Of a stretch of DNA of 64,000 nt, positions 26,126-34,549 are shown piece by piece. The position numbers and the translations under genes were made by a program. The DNA comes from Bacteroidales bacterium (GTDB taxonomy: Bacteria > Bacteroidota > Bacteroidia > Bacteroidales > JAAYJT01): positions 1 to 64,000 of the forward strand of contig JACZJK010000011.1 of the NCBI GenBank assembly GCA_014860575.1. Reading direction: 5' to 3'. The notes beneath the pieces are model-generated. The model did no database searches. It was not told where the DNA came from and saw nothing but the letters and a program-made list of their open reading frames with translations. The stretch's first letter is position 1, and each line of letters begins with the position of its first letter.

Positions 26126-26261
26126 TGCAGGTAACGTTTCGCAAATACACGCAGGTCGGGAGTGAACCGATGACCTTCCTACGAAGATTTGCTTTTCAAA
26201 TACTAATTTCTTGTCAACGAAGCTGAAACCCCCGACTTGCGGGTATTTTGCTGTTATGCAC
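26126..26261. repeat. attC-like site between the 207-aa and WG-repeat genes
   Basis: A 136-bp imperfect palindrome. Left arm (plus) GTAACGTTTCGCAAATACAC then GCAGGTCGGG; right arm CCCCCGACTTGCGGGTATTT then TGCTGTTATGCAC. On the gene strand the site runs from GTGCATAAC (R'') to GTTACCTGC (R'). R'' is the exact complement of the 5' arm of its own cassette (26937-26945). Confidence 0.6.
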
Positions 26262-26271
26262 AGAATTTTTA

Positions 26272-26895
26272 TTAATCTCTTTTCTTTTTATAATCAATAT
26301 CTGTCAAATTCACTAAAAAACTGAAAATTTTGAAAACATCTACTTTCTCAGGATTCCACATTGTAATAACGTTATATCTACCTGCTTTTAGTCCTTCTAA
26401 TACCCAAGTTGTCCCATCTGGTGGAGAATCTTCGTCTTTGTCTAACGTGGGTAAGTTCCAAAAATCAATTTCCGCAATGTATTTTTCAATTGTCTTCCAA
26501 TCCTCAATTGTTAGTCTTACCTTTTTGTCTTTTATCAAGTTTCCAGGTTCGTATCCACCAGAACCGTCACATTCTTTCCAGTAAAGAGTAATCGTGTCAT
26601 TGTCATTTTCAATCCTCATCGTGAAAGGATTTGCAAAAGTCCTGAGAACGGTCATTCTATAAGCACTTTTGTCTGCAACCTGTCCAGAAAAAAGAATTGG
26701 CTCATTAAGCGCAAACAATTGCTCTGAATACCATGTATTAAGGAATTTGTCAAGTTTTACATTGTTGTCTAAATTGCTATTTTTCTCAATTGGAAAATAA
26801 AACGGAATCTCATTCTCCCGAGTTTTTGTTTGGGAAAAACAACTTGATGAAATCAGAGTCATTACTATTAAAATTCCAATTCTAAATCTGTCCAT
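26272..26895 (-). CDS. Hypothetical lipoprotein (cassette gene)
   Basis: 207 aa with signal peptide and lipobox-like ISSSC (Cys about 19). The mature part has an acidic/aromatic look (WNLPTLDKDEDSPPDGTTWV, EGLKAGRYNVITMWNP) and a WYSEQLFALNEPILF segment; I do not recognise a family. Start ATG 26895 lies about 42 bp inside the arm GTTATGCAC, and the stop is 10 bp from its matching arm, so gene and arms form one cassette-like unit. Confidence 0.7.
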   Translation of the reverse strand: MDRFRIGILIVMTLISSSCFSQTKTRENEIPFYFPIEKNSNLDNNVKLDKFLNTWYSEQLFALNEPILFSGQVADKSAYRMTVLRTFANPFTMRIENDNDTITLYWKECDGSGGYEPGNLIKDKKVRLTIEDWKTIEKYIAEIDFWNLPTLDKDEDSPPDGTTWVLEGLKAGRYNVITMWNPEKVDVFKIFSFLVNLTDIDYKKKRD

Positions 26896-26936
26896 TTTTT
26901 AGTTTCATTTGTCAGTTTGCAGCGCCAAATAATTTT

Positions 26937-27341
26937 GTGCATAACTAGTAAATATCATCACAAACTCGTCACTTTTCCCACTTTCCGCCCACCACCTGAC
27001 ACTGGCACGCTCCTATTAGCATAGTTTCTAAACCAAAATGATTCAACAACAGCACCAGGCTCTACCTGCCTAAAACAACTAATATTTGAAGATTTTGTAT
27101 GATGAATAAAAAAGGAATCAAGGTTAATGATGACTTTGGTCAGACTCAATTTGTTTGCCGGGCTAAGATAGAAAAATCTGATTTACAAAAACAAATCAGG
27201 ATAATTTATTAGTTCAATCAAGTGCTGGAAGAAGGGAAGATGGGAAGATGAGAATATGAGAAGATGAGAAGATGGGGGTCTCACCTTCTCCGCTTCTCCC
27301 CTTCTCAATTTCTCACACTCCCGGTGTCGGGCGCTTGGTTA
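26937..27341. repeat. attC-like region between the kelch and 207-aa genes
   Basis: On the gene strand it begins with AACCATAACC overlapping the kelch-gene stop and ends GTTATGCAC. Inner arms CCCGACACCGG (minus of 27318-27330) and CCTGACACTGG (plus 26994-27004) are related inverted copies. Between them lie GA-rich words (27228-27320) and a 63-codon frame (26958-27149) that I do not call a gene. The 44 bp next to the arm (26942-26985) recur at 29053-29096. Confidence 0.45.
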
Positions 27342-28961
27342 TGGTTTAATAATGATTTTTTGTGTTGCCTTTTCGTAGGGTGTTTCAATTGTCACAATAT
27401 AGGTTCCGCCTAAATAAAGGTTCTTTATTTTACATTGAAAGGTATTTTCTCCAATAACAACATTGGTTAAAACTCTTTGCTTTATTCTTTTCCCGTCAAT
27501 TCTGTTAAGTGAGATTTTGGTCTCTGTTATTTTGTTTAATTGAAACTTCACAACGAAGTCCCCATCACTTGGATTTGGGAACACCTGCATTTTCAACGTT
27601 CCCAGGCTTTGTTCGTTTAAGTTGTGAATACCTACTGATGAATTTTTAATAACATACACTTTGAATATTTGGCTACTTGCACTACTCTGTGTCCCGGTAT
27701 TAATGAAAAAAATATTTGCAGCAGTGCTGCTGATACCGCCATAAATGTAGCCAACCAATGTGCTGTCGGATGTAAAGTCATCTAGTTTAAGAACCTCATT
27801 ATTAAATTGAGGAACGCTTGTAACAGGTATAAATTCAGCACCTGCACCTAGTAAGCCTGGCATTTCAACAGGGAGTTTATACTCCGCCATAATTCCAGCG
27901 GAATTTCTTGTCACACGAGCAATAGTTTTCACAAAAGGAACATTGTTGTCTTGTACTAACACACCTAAACTATCATAATATTGGGCAATGCCTCCAAAGA
28001 AAACATTGTGCATCTCATTGTTGGATGCTGAGTATAAAGGTAAAACTGCACAATGATAATGGTTGTAATATTGCTGAAATGCGTTGTTCACTTCATAAGC
28101 TGTGCTATCAATATTGACACAGTTCAAAAATGGCAAGTCAGCCGTATGTTGAAACACGCCTGAAAATACAGTAATTCCTTCGGCACCGTTTGGCAAGATT
28201 TGAGGAACAGCATTGTAATCTCTTCTGTGCAAATTTTCTGCATCCGTAATTGTTGGTAAATGAGAAATGGTAATGCTTGCTCCATCATCTGCTAAATTGA
28301 ATTTGCGGATTGCATCTGTATAAACCTGCGTAAAAGTTGGGTTGCCCATTGGATTGTAATTGCCGTCAAATTTGTTTCCGGCAATAAGGTAAAAAGTATT
28401 GTTTATTTTTTTCAGATGTCCGCCCGTTACTGCAAATTGTGAATCACTGATTTGCCGGAAATGACTTGTGAATGAAGTTCCCGTTATTACTGCATTAATC
28501 ACAGCGGGAACATCAATAGCAGTTAAGTTGTCAAATGTTTTTCTTGATGCTGTTGCTGTGTTGTATCCATAGCCACCAAGAATATAAAGGTAATTCCCGT
28601 TTTGATGAAACTCCATATTGGTAGAGCTTAACTGTTCCTGTAATGCAACAGTCAGCGATGTTAACGGTGCAGTCCATTTTTGTTGCGAAACCGGATCAAT
28701 AACAATCAATTGGTTGTTGTTTCCTGCTACATCAAAAGCGGCGAAAGGTTGTCTGCGGTGCAGACCGTCAAGACGGCCCCCAACAATCAGCCATTTCCCG
28801 TTATGTTGTCCAAAAGCGTATGCTTGCAGTCCGCCCAGACCAGTAATATTCATTGGTTCAATGTAAATATCGAAAGGTGCTGATTGAGTAAAGGCTGAAA
28901 GGCTACTTAAAATCAGCCCTACCATTATTGAAATTTTCTTAATCATTGTTTGATTTTTCAT
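27339..28961 (-). CDS. Kelch-like beta-propeller protein with T9SS sorting domain (cassette gene)
   Basis: 540 aa; signal peptide SIMVGLILSSLSAFTQ. Kelch-type blades are visible: QHNGKWLIVGGRLDGLHRRQ, YLYILGGYGYN, LKKINNTFYLIAGNKFDG, VFFGGIAQYYD. The last 85 residues form a type A sorting domain (MQVFPNPSDGDFVVKFQL, ISLNRIDGKRIKQRV, LGGTYIVTIETPYEKATQKI), so it should be secreted by the T9SS. Either ATG 28961 or ATG 28946 fits the signal peptide. It is the first gene of the three cassette-like units; its 5' arm TTAGGTTC (29049-29055 on the opposite strand) lies about 90 bp ahead. Confidence 0.85.
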   Translation of the reverse strand: MKNQTMIKKISIMVGLILSSLSAFTQSAPFDIYIEPMNITGLGGLQAYAFGQHNGKWLIVGGRLDGLHRRQPFAAFDVAGNNNQLIVIDPVSQQKWTAPLTSLTVALQEQLSSTNMEFHQNGNYLYILGGYGYNTATASRKTFDNLTAIDVPAVINAVITGTSFTSHFRQISDSQFAVTGGHLKKINNTFYLIAGNKFDGNYNPMGNPTFTQVYTDAIRKFNLADDGASITISHLPTITDAENLHRRDYNAVPQILPNGAEGITVFSGVFQHTADLPFLNCVNIDSTAYEVNNAFQQYYNHYHCAVLPLYSASNNEMHNVFFGGIAQYYDSLGVLVQDNNVPFVKTIARVTRNSAGIMAEYKLPVEMPGLLGAGAEFIPVTSVPQFNNEVLKLDDFTSDSTLVGYIYGGISSTAANIFFINTGTQSSASSQIFKVYVIKNSSVGIHNLNEQSLGTLKMQVFPNPSDGDFVVKFQLNKITETKISLNRIDGKRIKQRVLTNVVIGENTFQCKIKNLYLGGTYIVTIETPYEKATQKIIIKP

Positions 28962-29042
28962 TAGTCTCGAAACTATATTTCAGATCATTGTTTTTAGTAA
29001 GCTTTTCACGAAAGAAATTGCTTTTCGTCGGGGTTTTTATTT

Positions 29043-29096
29043 CGCTTGAACCTAACGGGTAAATATCTGTACAAAGTTGCCACTTTTCCCATTATC
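29043..29096. repeat. attC-like 3' end upstream of the kelch gene
   Basis: On the gene strand ends ACCCGTTAGGTTC, with GTTAGGT matching the GTTRRRY core of integron recombination sites. The stretch 29053-29096 matches 26942-26985 at 34 of 44 positions without gaps. From 29097 to 29386 there is no gene, only GA-rich and TGCC-rich low-complexity words. Confidence 0.5.
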
Positions 29097-29130
29097 AAAC
29101 AACTATCTCAACTTTGTTGCAATGAAAAGG

Positions 29131-29386
29131 GGAAGATGAGACTTGGAGACTTAGAGACTTAGAGACGGAGAGACGGGGATACTTGAGGACTTAGTGTCTT
29201 GTTTAGAAGTAAATAAGGAGAAAATAATAGTAATCAAACTGCTTCCGGGATGGAACGCTAATGACGCGGATTTATCTGATTTCCGCAGATTGAGCCTGCA
29301 AACTACTGCCAGCTATTTGCCAACTGCCCTTGCCACTGCCACTGCCGCTGCCTACTGCTGCTGCCTACTGCTGCTGCCACTGCCAA
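29131..29386. repeat. Low-complexity spacer array
   Basis: GAGACTTGGAGACTTAGAGA words (29137-29180) and TTGCCAACTGCC / TGCCACTGCC / CTACTGCTGCTGCC words (29320-29385). TTGCCAACTGC is found inverted at 43423-43433. No gene. Confidence 0.7.
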
Positions 29387-29854
29387 CTAAAACCCCCTCA
29401 GCAACGGCCTTTCCACTCCAAATGGAGACAACTGCCAGGGAATAGAGATGATGATGATAAACAAGGCAATGGAGAACCAGATGGCCATCGCTTTAAACTT
29501 GCCCTGATCCGTAAGTCTCTTTTTTGCAAGAACGCCGCCAACCGTGATTAAAACAACAGCAATCAGCATCATCAAGGTATGCTCCATAGCTGAAAACCGG
29601 ATATCTGAAATTTTAACGGCCTCGCTGAAATTGCTCATGAAATACCTGGTGATAGGACTGATGAAATAAAGTAGCACGCCAATGATCAATTGAAGGTGTG
29701 CGGTGATCACCGTTATCAATCGAGCATTTGTATCGGATTTTGTATAAGCCGCTTTACCGAACCAACCCACATAACCGCGGTAAATTGTATAAAGCATGGC
29801 CAGCAGTAATACCCACCTGAGGATGGAGTGTAAAAATAATAGTGTTGTATACAT
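29387..29854 (-). CDS. Conserved four-helix membrane protein
   Basis: 155 aa with four predicted membrane helices: LLFLHSILRWVLLLAMLYTI, TAHLQLIIGVLLYFISPI, HTLMMLIAVVLITVGGVL, AIWFSIALFIIIISIPW. Histidines in helices 1-3 (LHSILRW, AHLQL, EHTLMM) recall cytochrome-b-like heme-binding bundles, but this is not proof. The family is common in Bacteroidota and has no function I can state. The C-terminus (SPFGVERPLLRGF) is in the cytoplasm or periplasm depending on orientation. Monocistronic. Confidence 0.75.
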   Translation of the reverse strand: MYTTLLFLHSILRWVLLLAMLYTIYRGYVGWFGKAAYTKSDTNARLITVITAHLQLIIGVLLYFISPITRYFMSNFSEAVKISDIRFSAMEHTLMMLIAVVLITVGGVLAKKRLTDQGKFKAMAIWFSIALFIIIISIPWQLSPFGVERPLLRGF

Positions 29855-29993
29855 CTTGTTGTTGTTTTTGGTTTATAGTGAATTGAAGTTAACCGGATTC
29901 AGTATTAATAGTTTACCGGCAAATCCGGGATTAAATCTTGAGTCTATTTAGAAAGGAGAATGTCCCAAAGTTTCTGAGTTCACTGTCTTTGTC

Positions 29994-30021
29994 ATTCTTC
30001 TCCGCCGCGGCGGAGAAGAAT
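29994..30021. repeat. Perfect 28-nt palindrome
   Basis: ATTCTTCTCCGCCG followed by its exact reverse complement, in the 313-bp spacer 29855-30168, otherwise empty except for the promoter box of the GroES-like gene. It can form a 12-13 bp hairpin. Function unknown. Confidence 0.7.
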
Positions 30022-30126
30022 CTAATACAGAGATCCTTCATTGCGTTCAGGATAACAAGATTCGGCCTTTTTCTGAGTGGACTCAAATCCTGTAATTTCC
30101 GTTCCATTCAGGAAACACTTATATCG

Positions 30127-30134
30127 TACATTTG
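30127..30134 (+). promoter_or_regulatory. Candidate -7 box TACATTTG
   Basis: TAnnTTTG match 34 bp before the ATG of the GroES-like gene; no -33 element at normal spacing. Confidence 0.4.
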
Positions 30135-30168
30135 TTCCCTGTTTGATTAAATTATCATTTGAACCACC

Positions 30169-30552
30169 ATGAGTAAAGCCGAAGCCAATTCATTGAAAAA
30201 TATTACCGTTGTCGGCGACAGGGTTTTGATCAAACCCCGCTCCGAATCCGGCAAAACCAAGAGTGGACTGTTCTTGCCACCGGGCTATTCAGAGAAAGAG
30301 GAAGTTCAAACCGGATTTATTGTAAAAGCAGGCCCGGGCTATCCGATCCCTGCATACATGGACGATAACGACCAGCCCTGGAAACAAACCGATGAAAAGG
30401 TAAAATACGTTCCCTTGCAGGCAAAAGTAGGCGATCTGGCCATTTTCCTTCAAAAAGGCGCTATCGAAATTATCTACAATGATGAGAAGTATTATATCGT
30501 TTCGCAGCATTCCATCCTGTTGCTGGAGCGCGACGCCGGACTCTATGAATAG
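30169..30552 (+). CDS. GroES-like (Cpn10) protein without a neighbouring GroEL
   Basis: 127 aa, longer than the roughly 95-aa GroES. Cpn10 fold motifs: NITVVGDRVLIKPRSESGKT at the N-terminus, a mobile-loop-like KSGLFLPPGYSEK, then VGDLAIFLQKGAIEIIYNDE and a SQHSILLLERD ending. A 25-residue insert after GPGYPIP (DDNDQPWKQTDEKVKYVPLQ) sets it apart. No groEL follows; recF does. In Bacteroidota such lone GroES-like proteins occur beside a normal groESL elsewhere. A chaperone-related or stand-alone oligomer role is possible; not established. Confidence 0.8.
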   Translation: MSKAEANSLKNITVVGDRVLIKPRSESGKTKSGLFLPPGYSEKEEVQTGFIVKAGPGYPIPAYMDDNDQPWKQTDEKVKYVPLQAKVGDLAIFLQKGAIEIIYNDEKYYIVSQHSILLLERDAGLYE

Positions 30553-30676
30553 AAGTTCAAAATCCAAAGCTCAAAGCTCAAAATACAAAATTCAAAAAGC
30601 AACGAAATAACATTACTTCATCACTCCATTACTCCAACACTCCACTACTGCATCACTGAATCACTGCATCACAAAA
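30551..30676. repeat. Low-complexity spacer array upstream of recF
   Basis: Words AAAGCTCAAAGCTCAAAAT, CATCACTCCATTACTCC (30619-30635) and CACTGCATCACAAAAT. The middle and last words occur as reverse complements in the array at 21700-21800. Confidence 0.75.
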
Positions 30677-30685
30677 TAGTAATCC

Positions 30686-31813
30686 ATGTACCTGAAAACC
30701 CTGCGCATCACAAATTTCAAGAACTACAGCGATGCAAACCTTGATTTTACCGACAAGATAAATTGTTTCGTTGGAGCCAATGGCGCGGGAAAAACCAATC
30801 TGCTCGATGCCATTCATTACCTCTCGTTTTGCAAAAGTTATTTCAATCCCATTGATTCGCAGAATATCAGGCATGACGAAGATTTTTTTGCGATCCACGG
30901 TTCGTACGTAAAAAATGGCGACGAATCTACTGGCAAGGTGGCCTGTGTGCAGAAGCGAAACCAGCGCAAGCAATTCTCTATCAACGGCAAGGAATACGAC
31001 CGGCTTGCCGATCATATCGGGCTCTATCCGCTGGTGATGATCTCGCCCTACGATCGCGACCTGATCAACGATGGCAGCGAGGCCCGCCGCAGGTATATTG
31101 ATTCGGTGATTTCGCAGTTCGATAAAATTTATCTCGACAACCTCATCAATTACAACAAGGCATTATCGCAGCGCAACAATCAGTTAAAGGATTTTGCTGA
31201 CCGCCGTTATTTCGACCCAAGTTTGCTTGAAATCTGGGACGATCAGCTTATCCGCTATGGAACTGAGATTCACCTCCGGCGTTCGGACTTCATCAGGGAT
31301 TTTATTCCGGTCTTCAATGAATATTTTCGCATCATCAGCCTCGGTAAAGAAACTGTGAGCATTGCGTACGAATCGCAGTTAACGGATGAAGCCTTTGGCC
31401 GGCTACTTTCGCGGAGCATCGAAAAAGACAGGGCTCTGCGCTATACCAGCGCCGGCGTTCACAAGGACGACCTTATTTTTGAAATCGGCGCTCACCCGGT
31501 AAAGAGATTTGGTTCGCAAGGGCAGCAAAAGTCTTTTGTGATCGCAATAAAACTTGCACAATTTGAATACACACAGCGGATTAAGAAGTTCAAACCCATA
31601 CTGTTGTTTGATGATATCTTCGATAAACTCGACGAAAACCGTGTGACCCAACTGGTGCATCTGGTGAGCCAGGACAGTTTCGGGCAGATATTTATTTCCG
31701 ATACCCAGCATGACAGGGTTAAAAAACTCACCGCCCTGCTTCCGATCAATTACCAGGTTTGGGAAATTGAAGCAGGCACAGCGGCACATGTAAATACGGA
31801 AAGCCATGTTTAA
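30686..31813 (+). CDS. recF: RecF, DNA replication and repair protein
   Basis: 375 aa, standard length. It is an SMC-like ATPase that helps load RecA at gaps with RecO and RecR. Walker A GANGAGKTN (residues 30-38), RecF signature GSQGQQKSFVIAIKLAQ, and Walker B LLFDDIFDKLDENR are all intact. Starts MYLKTLRITNFKNYSDANL, as expected for the family. The stop overlaps the ATG of the DciA-type gene by 8 bp, an operon arrangement often seen in Bacteroidota. Confidence 0.97.
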   Translation: MYLKTLRITNFKNYSDANLDFTDKINCFVGANGAGKTNLLDAIHYLSFCKSYFNPIDSQNIRHDEDFFAIHGSYVKNGDESTGKVACVQKRNQRKQFSINGKEYDRLADHIGLYPLVMISPYDRDLINDGSEARRRYIDSVISQFDKIYLDNLINYNKALSQRNNQLKDFADRRYFDPSLLEIWDDQLIRYGTEIHLRRSDFIRDFIPVFNEYFRIISLGKETVSIAYESQLTDEAFGRLLSRSIEKDRALRYTSAGVHKDDLIFEIGAHPVKRFGSQGQQKSFVIAIKLAQFEYTQRIKKFKPILLFDDIFDKLDENRVTQLVHLVSQDSFGQIFISDTQHDRVKKLTALLPINYQVWEIEAGTAAHVNTESHV

Positions 31814-32099
31814 GAAACCCAACGAAATATACCTCGGCGATGCAATCAAAGAAATGGTTGATTTCTACAACCTCAGGGGGAAACTGGGCGAAGCCAATGT
31901 GATGAGCGCCTGGGAAAAAATGGTGGGAACCATGATTGCCAAACATACAACCGATATTTACATCAAACGCCGGAAGCTGTATATAGTGCTGGATTCGTCG
32001 GTGATCCGAAATGAACTTTCTTACGCCAAATCCAGGCTTATCAAAATGCTGAACGACGAAGCTGGCAATGAAGTGATAGACGAGATCATATTCCTGTAA
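31806..32099 (+). CDS. DUF721/DciA-family protein
   Basis: 97 aa. Motifs GDAIKEMVDFYNLRGKL, AWEKMVGTMIAKHT and LDSSVIRNELSYAKSRLIKM match the DUF721/DciA family. DciA is the helicase operator that loads or regulates DnaB in bacteria without DnaC or DnaI. It overlaps recF by 8 bp, so the pair is coupled. Bacteroidota versions are short single-domain proteins like this one. Confidence 0.88.
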   Translation: MFKKPNEIYLGDAIKEMVDFYNLRGKLGEANVMSAWEKMVGTMIAKHTTDIYIKRRKLYIVLDSSVIRNELSYAKSRLIKMLNDEAGNEVIDEIIFL

Positions 32100-32294
32100 A
32101 CACCTTCGGTTCGCAAGAAAAGTAGTGTTCAATTCTAAACACAAGGCTGTTCGCAATCGAACATTCGGTTTGCATCCACCCTTTTCGAATAACACAGTGT
32201 TTTATTAGTTAAAATACTATAAATAAGCAGATTAATTGCTGTGGAACAATTTTTGAAATGCATGCATTTATAATACACTTAAATCTTAAACAAC

Positions 32295-34193
32295 ATGCTT
32301 CGGAAAATTACCCTTTTAATGCTGGCTGGAATTTTTACGCTCTCAAATTCGAGCCTTGTTCTTGCATCGGACAATGCACCAACACGGGAAACCGCTCCCG
32401 AAAAATACAAATGGAATACTTCGGCTATTTATCCTGACTGGGATGCATGGCAAAATGATCTGGACAAAGCCAGAGTAATGCTGAGTCATTTGGTTTCGTA
32501 CCAGGGAAAACTTGGCGAAAAACCCGAAAACCTGCTTGAAGTGCTTAAAACCAATGACGAGGCAAGCAAAATCCTTTACAAACTGTATTGCTATCCGTAT
32601 TTGCAGCGCTCGGTTGAAACCAGTAATCAGGAAGTGAATTCCCGCTTTCAGGATGTACTCGCATTTTTCTCTGAAATTGGAACCCAAACCTCATGGATAA
32701 CACCAGAGTTGCTTACAATTCCTGAGCCTACGTTACGATCATGGATCACTGATATCCCTGGTTTCGGGCCTTATCGTTTTGGGATCGAAGATGCATTGCG
32801 GATGCAGGAATTTGTATTGGATGAAGACAAAGAAAAGCTGGTCAGCTATTTCAGTTTGTCTACATCAACTCCGGCCCAGGTTTACACTGAATTGGCCACC
32901 ACTGACATCGAGTTCCCTGAAGTGACACTTTCAACCGGCGAAAGCATTGTAGCGAGCCATGCAGAATACGCCAAAATTCTTAACTACAGTAAAAATCAGC
33001 AGGATCGCCAACTGGCCTGGGAAGGGCATATTTCGGCTTTTAATAAAAATGCCAGCACCTATGCATCTTTGCTCAACGCTGTTTATCAGGGCGACTGGGC
33101 AAAGGCACGAAGCAAGAATTTCAATTCATTTTTAGAATCGCAATTAATCGGGAACAATATTCCTGTTGAAGTCTATCATAACCTGATCAACACCACAAAA
33201 AATAACACCAAACCCTTACAGCATTATCTTGACCTGAGAAGGCGGGCACTTGGGCTTGAAACTTATAATAGCTGGGATGGGCTGATCAGCCTTTCCGAGT
33301 ATAGCCGCGAATATTCCTGGGAAGAAGCATGTGAACTTGTGTTTGAAGCCTTGAAACCCCTGGGCCCTGATTACCAGCAAAGGGTTACTGAAATGTTCTC
33401 AGGTGGCTGGATTGATGTATATGAAAGCCAGAGCAAAGAATCCAATCCATATTCCATGAGCGTTTATGGTGTTCATCCTTACATTTTGATGAACTGGAAT
33501 GGCACATTGAACGATGTTTTCACGCTTGCCCATGAAATCGGACATGCGCTGCACTCACAGTATTCTGATGAAAACCAACCCTTTTCGACCCACAACTACT
33601 CAACTTTTGTTGCTGAAGTAGCATCCATCTTCAATGAAGAATTGCTGTTGGATCATCTGCTTAAAAAATCCAATGACCCAAATGAGAAGATTGTTTTGCT
33701 GAACCAGGCAATTACGAACCTCGTAGGCACATTTTACCGTCAAAGTTTGTTTGCTGATTTCGAATTTCAGGTGCGAACCATGGTAGAAAATGGCCAGCCT
33801 GTAAACCTATCCTCGCTTCAGTCATTGATGAACCGATTGAACGAGGCTTATTATGGCAGTTCAGTTAAAGACCATCCTTACCGCGATATGACCTGGAGCA
33901 TGGTTATGCATTTTTACCAACTGAAATACTATGTTTACCAATACGCAACCAGCTACGCAGCTTCCTCCCATCTGTTTCATAATATTACTGCTGCTACAGA
34001 AAGCCAGCAGCAGCAATCGCTTGATCGCTATATCCGGATGTTAAAATCCGGAGGAAGTGATTATCCGGTGAAATTACTCCAGGATGCCGGTGTTGACATG
34101 ACCCAACCAGAAACCCTGGAAGCAGTGGTACAAAGGCTTGATGACCTGGTGAACCAGCTTGAAGTTGAGTTGAAAGCTGTGAATAGGATATAG
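32295..34193 (+). CDS. pepF: Oligoendopeptidase F (M3 family), exported
   Basis: 632 aa. N-terminal signal peptide (ITLLMLAGIFTLSNSSLVLA) indicates export, unlike the cytoplasmic PepF of lactic acid bacteria. Zinc site TLAHEIGHALHSQYS (HExxH at about residues 413-417) with the downstream glutamate in FVAEVASIFNEELLLDHLL. The C-terminal YGSSVKDHPYRDMTWSMVMH region is typical of M3B peptidases. It cleaves short peptides, here probably in the periplasm for nutrient uptake. Single gene with a strong hairpin downstream. Confidence 0.93.
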   Translation: MLRKITLLMLAGIFTLSNSSLVLASDNAPTRETAPEKYKWNTSAIYPDWDAWQNDLDKARVMLSHLVSYQGKLGEKPENLLEVLKTNDEASKILYKLYCYPYLQRSVETSNQEVNSRFQDVLAFFSEIGTQTSWITPELLTIPEPTLRSWITDIPGFGPYRFGIEDALRMQEFVLDEDKEKLVSYFSLSTSTPAQVYTELATTDIEFPEVTLSTGESIVASHAEYAKILNYSKNQQDRQLAWEGHISAFNKNASTYASLLNAVYQGDWAKARSKNFNSFLESQLIGNNIPVEVYHNLINTTKNNTKPLQHYLDLRRRALGLETYNSWDGLISLSEYSREYSWEEACELVFEALKPLGPDYQQRVTEMFSGGWIDVYESQSKESNPYSMSVYGVHPYILMNWNGTLNDVFTLAHEIGHALHSQYSDENQPFSTHNYSTFVAEVASIFNEELLLDHLLKKSNDPNEKIVLLNQAITNLVGTFYRQSLFADFEFQVRTMVENGQPVNLSSLQSLMNRLNEAYYGSSVKDHPYRDMTWSMVMHFYQLKYYVYQYATSYAASSHLFHNITAATESQQQQSLDRYIRMLKSGGSDYPVKLLQDAGVDMTQPETLEAVVQRLDDLVNQLEVELKAVNRI

Positions 34194-34261
34194 CTTGTTC
34201 TGAAGTACATTAAGCAATTTTTCTTAAACAAAAAAGTCAGATTTGTTAAATAATTATTAGT

Positions 34262-34294
34262 AAGTCCTGGCAGAATTGACCACTGCCAGGGCTT
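34262..34294 (+). terminator. Terminator-like hairpin after pepF
   Basis: AAGTCCTGGCAG (34262-34273) pairs with CTGCCAGGGCTT (34283-34294) over 12 bp with one G-T pair, 9-nt loop, followed by ATTGCTTTTC. The rest of the spacer 34194-34549 shows no gene. Confidence 0.65.
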
Positions 34295-34549
34295 ATTGCT
34301 TTTCATTCCCTTATTTCCACGCTATCAAATTCAAGCGTGGCTTATACAAGTAATAGTGTTTACCAGTAATGAGTGGACCGCTGATAAAATTGGGGACTAC
34401 GAAAACATTGCTCATGGTAATGTTATTGCCCGGTGGAATGACTGACTCCTTCTATTCTTAATGATCTCACGAAGATTTTCTCTAAACATTTCTAATAAGC
34501 GGTTTGTTTATTCATTCTGTTTAACAAGAATTTTCAGAACTTTAAACAA

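Noticed and set aside
26958-27149. 63-codon minus-strand frame in the attC-like region
   Set aside because: Its 3' end is the 44-bp repeat shared with 29053-29096, so it is most likely read through recombination-site sequence rather than a gene.
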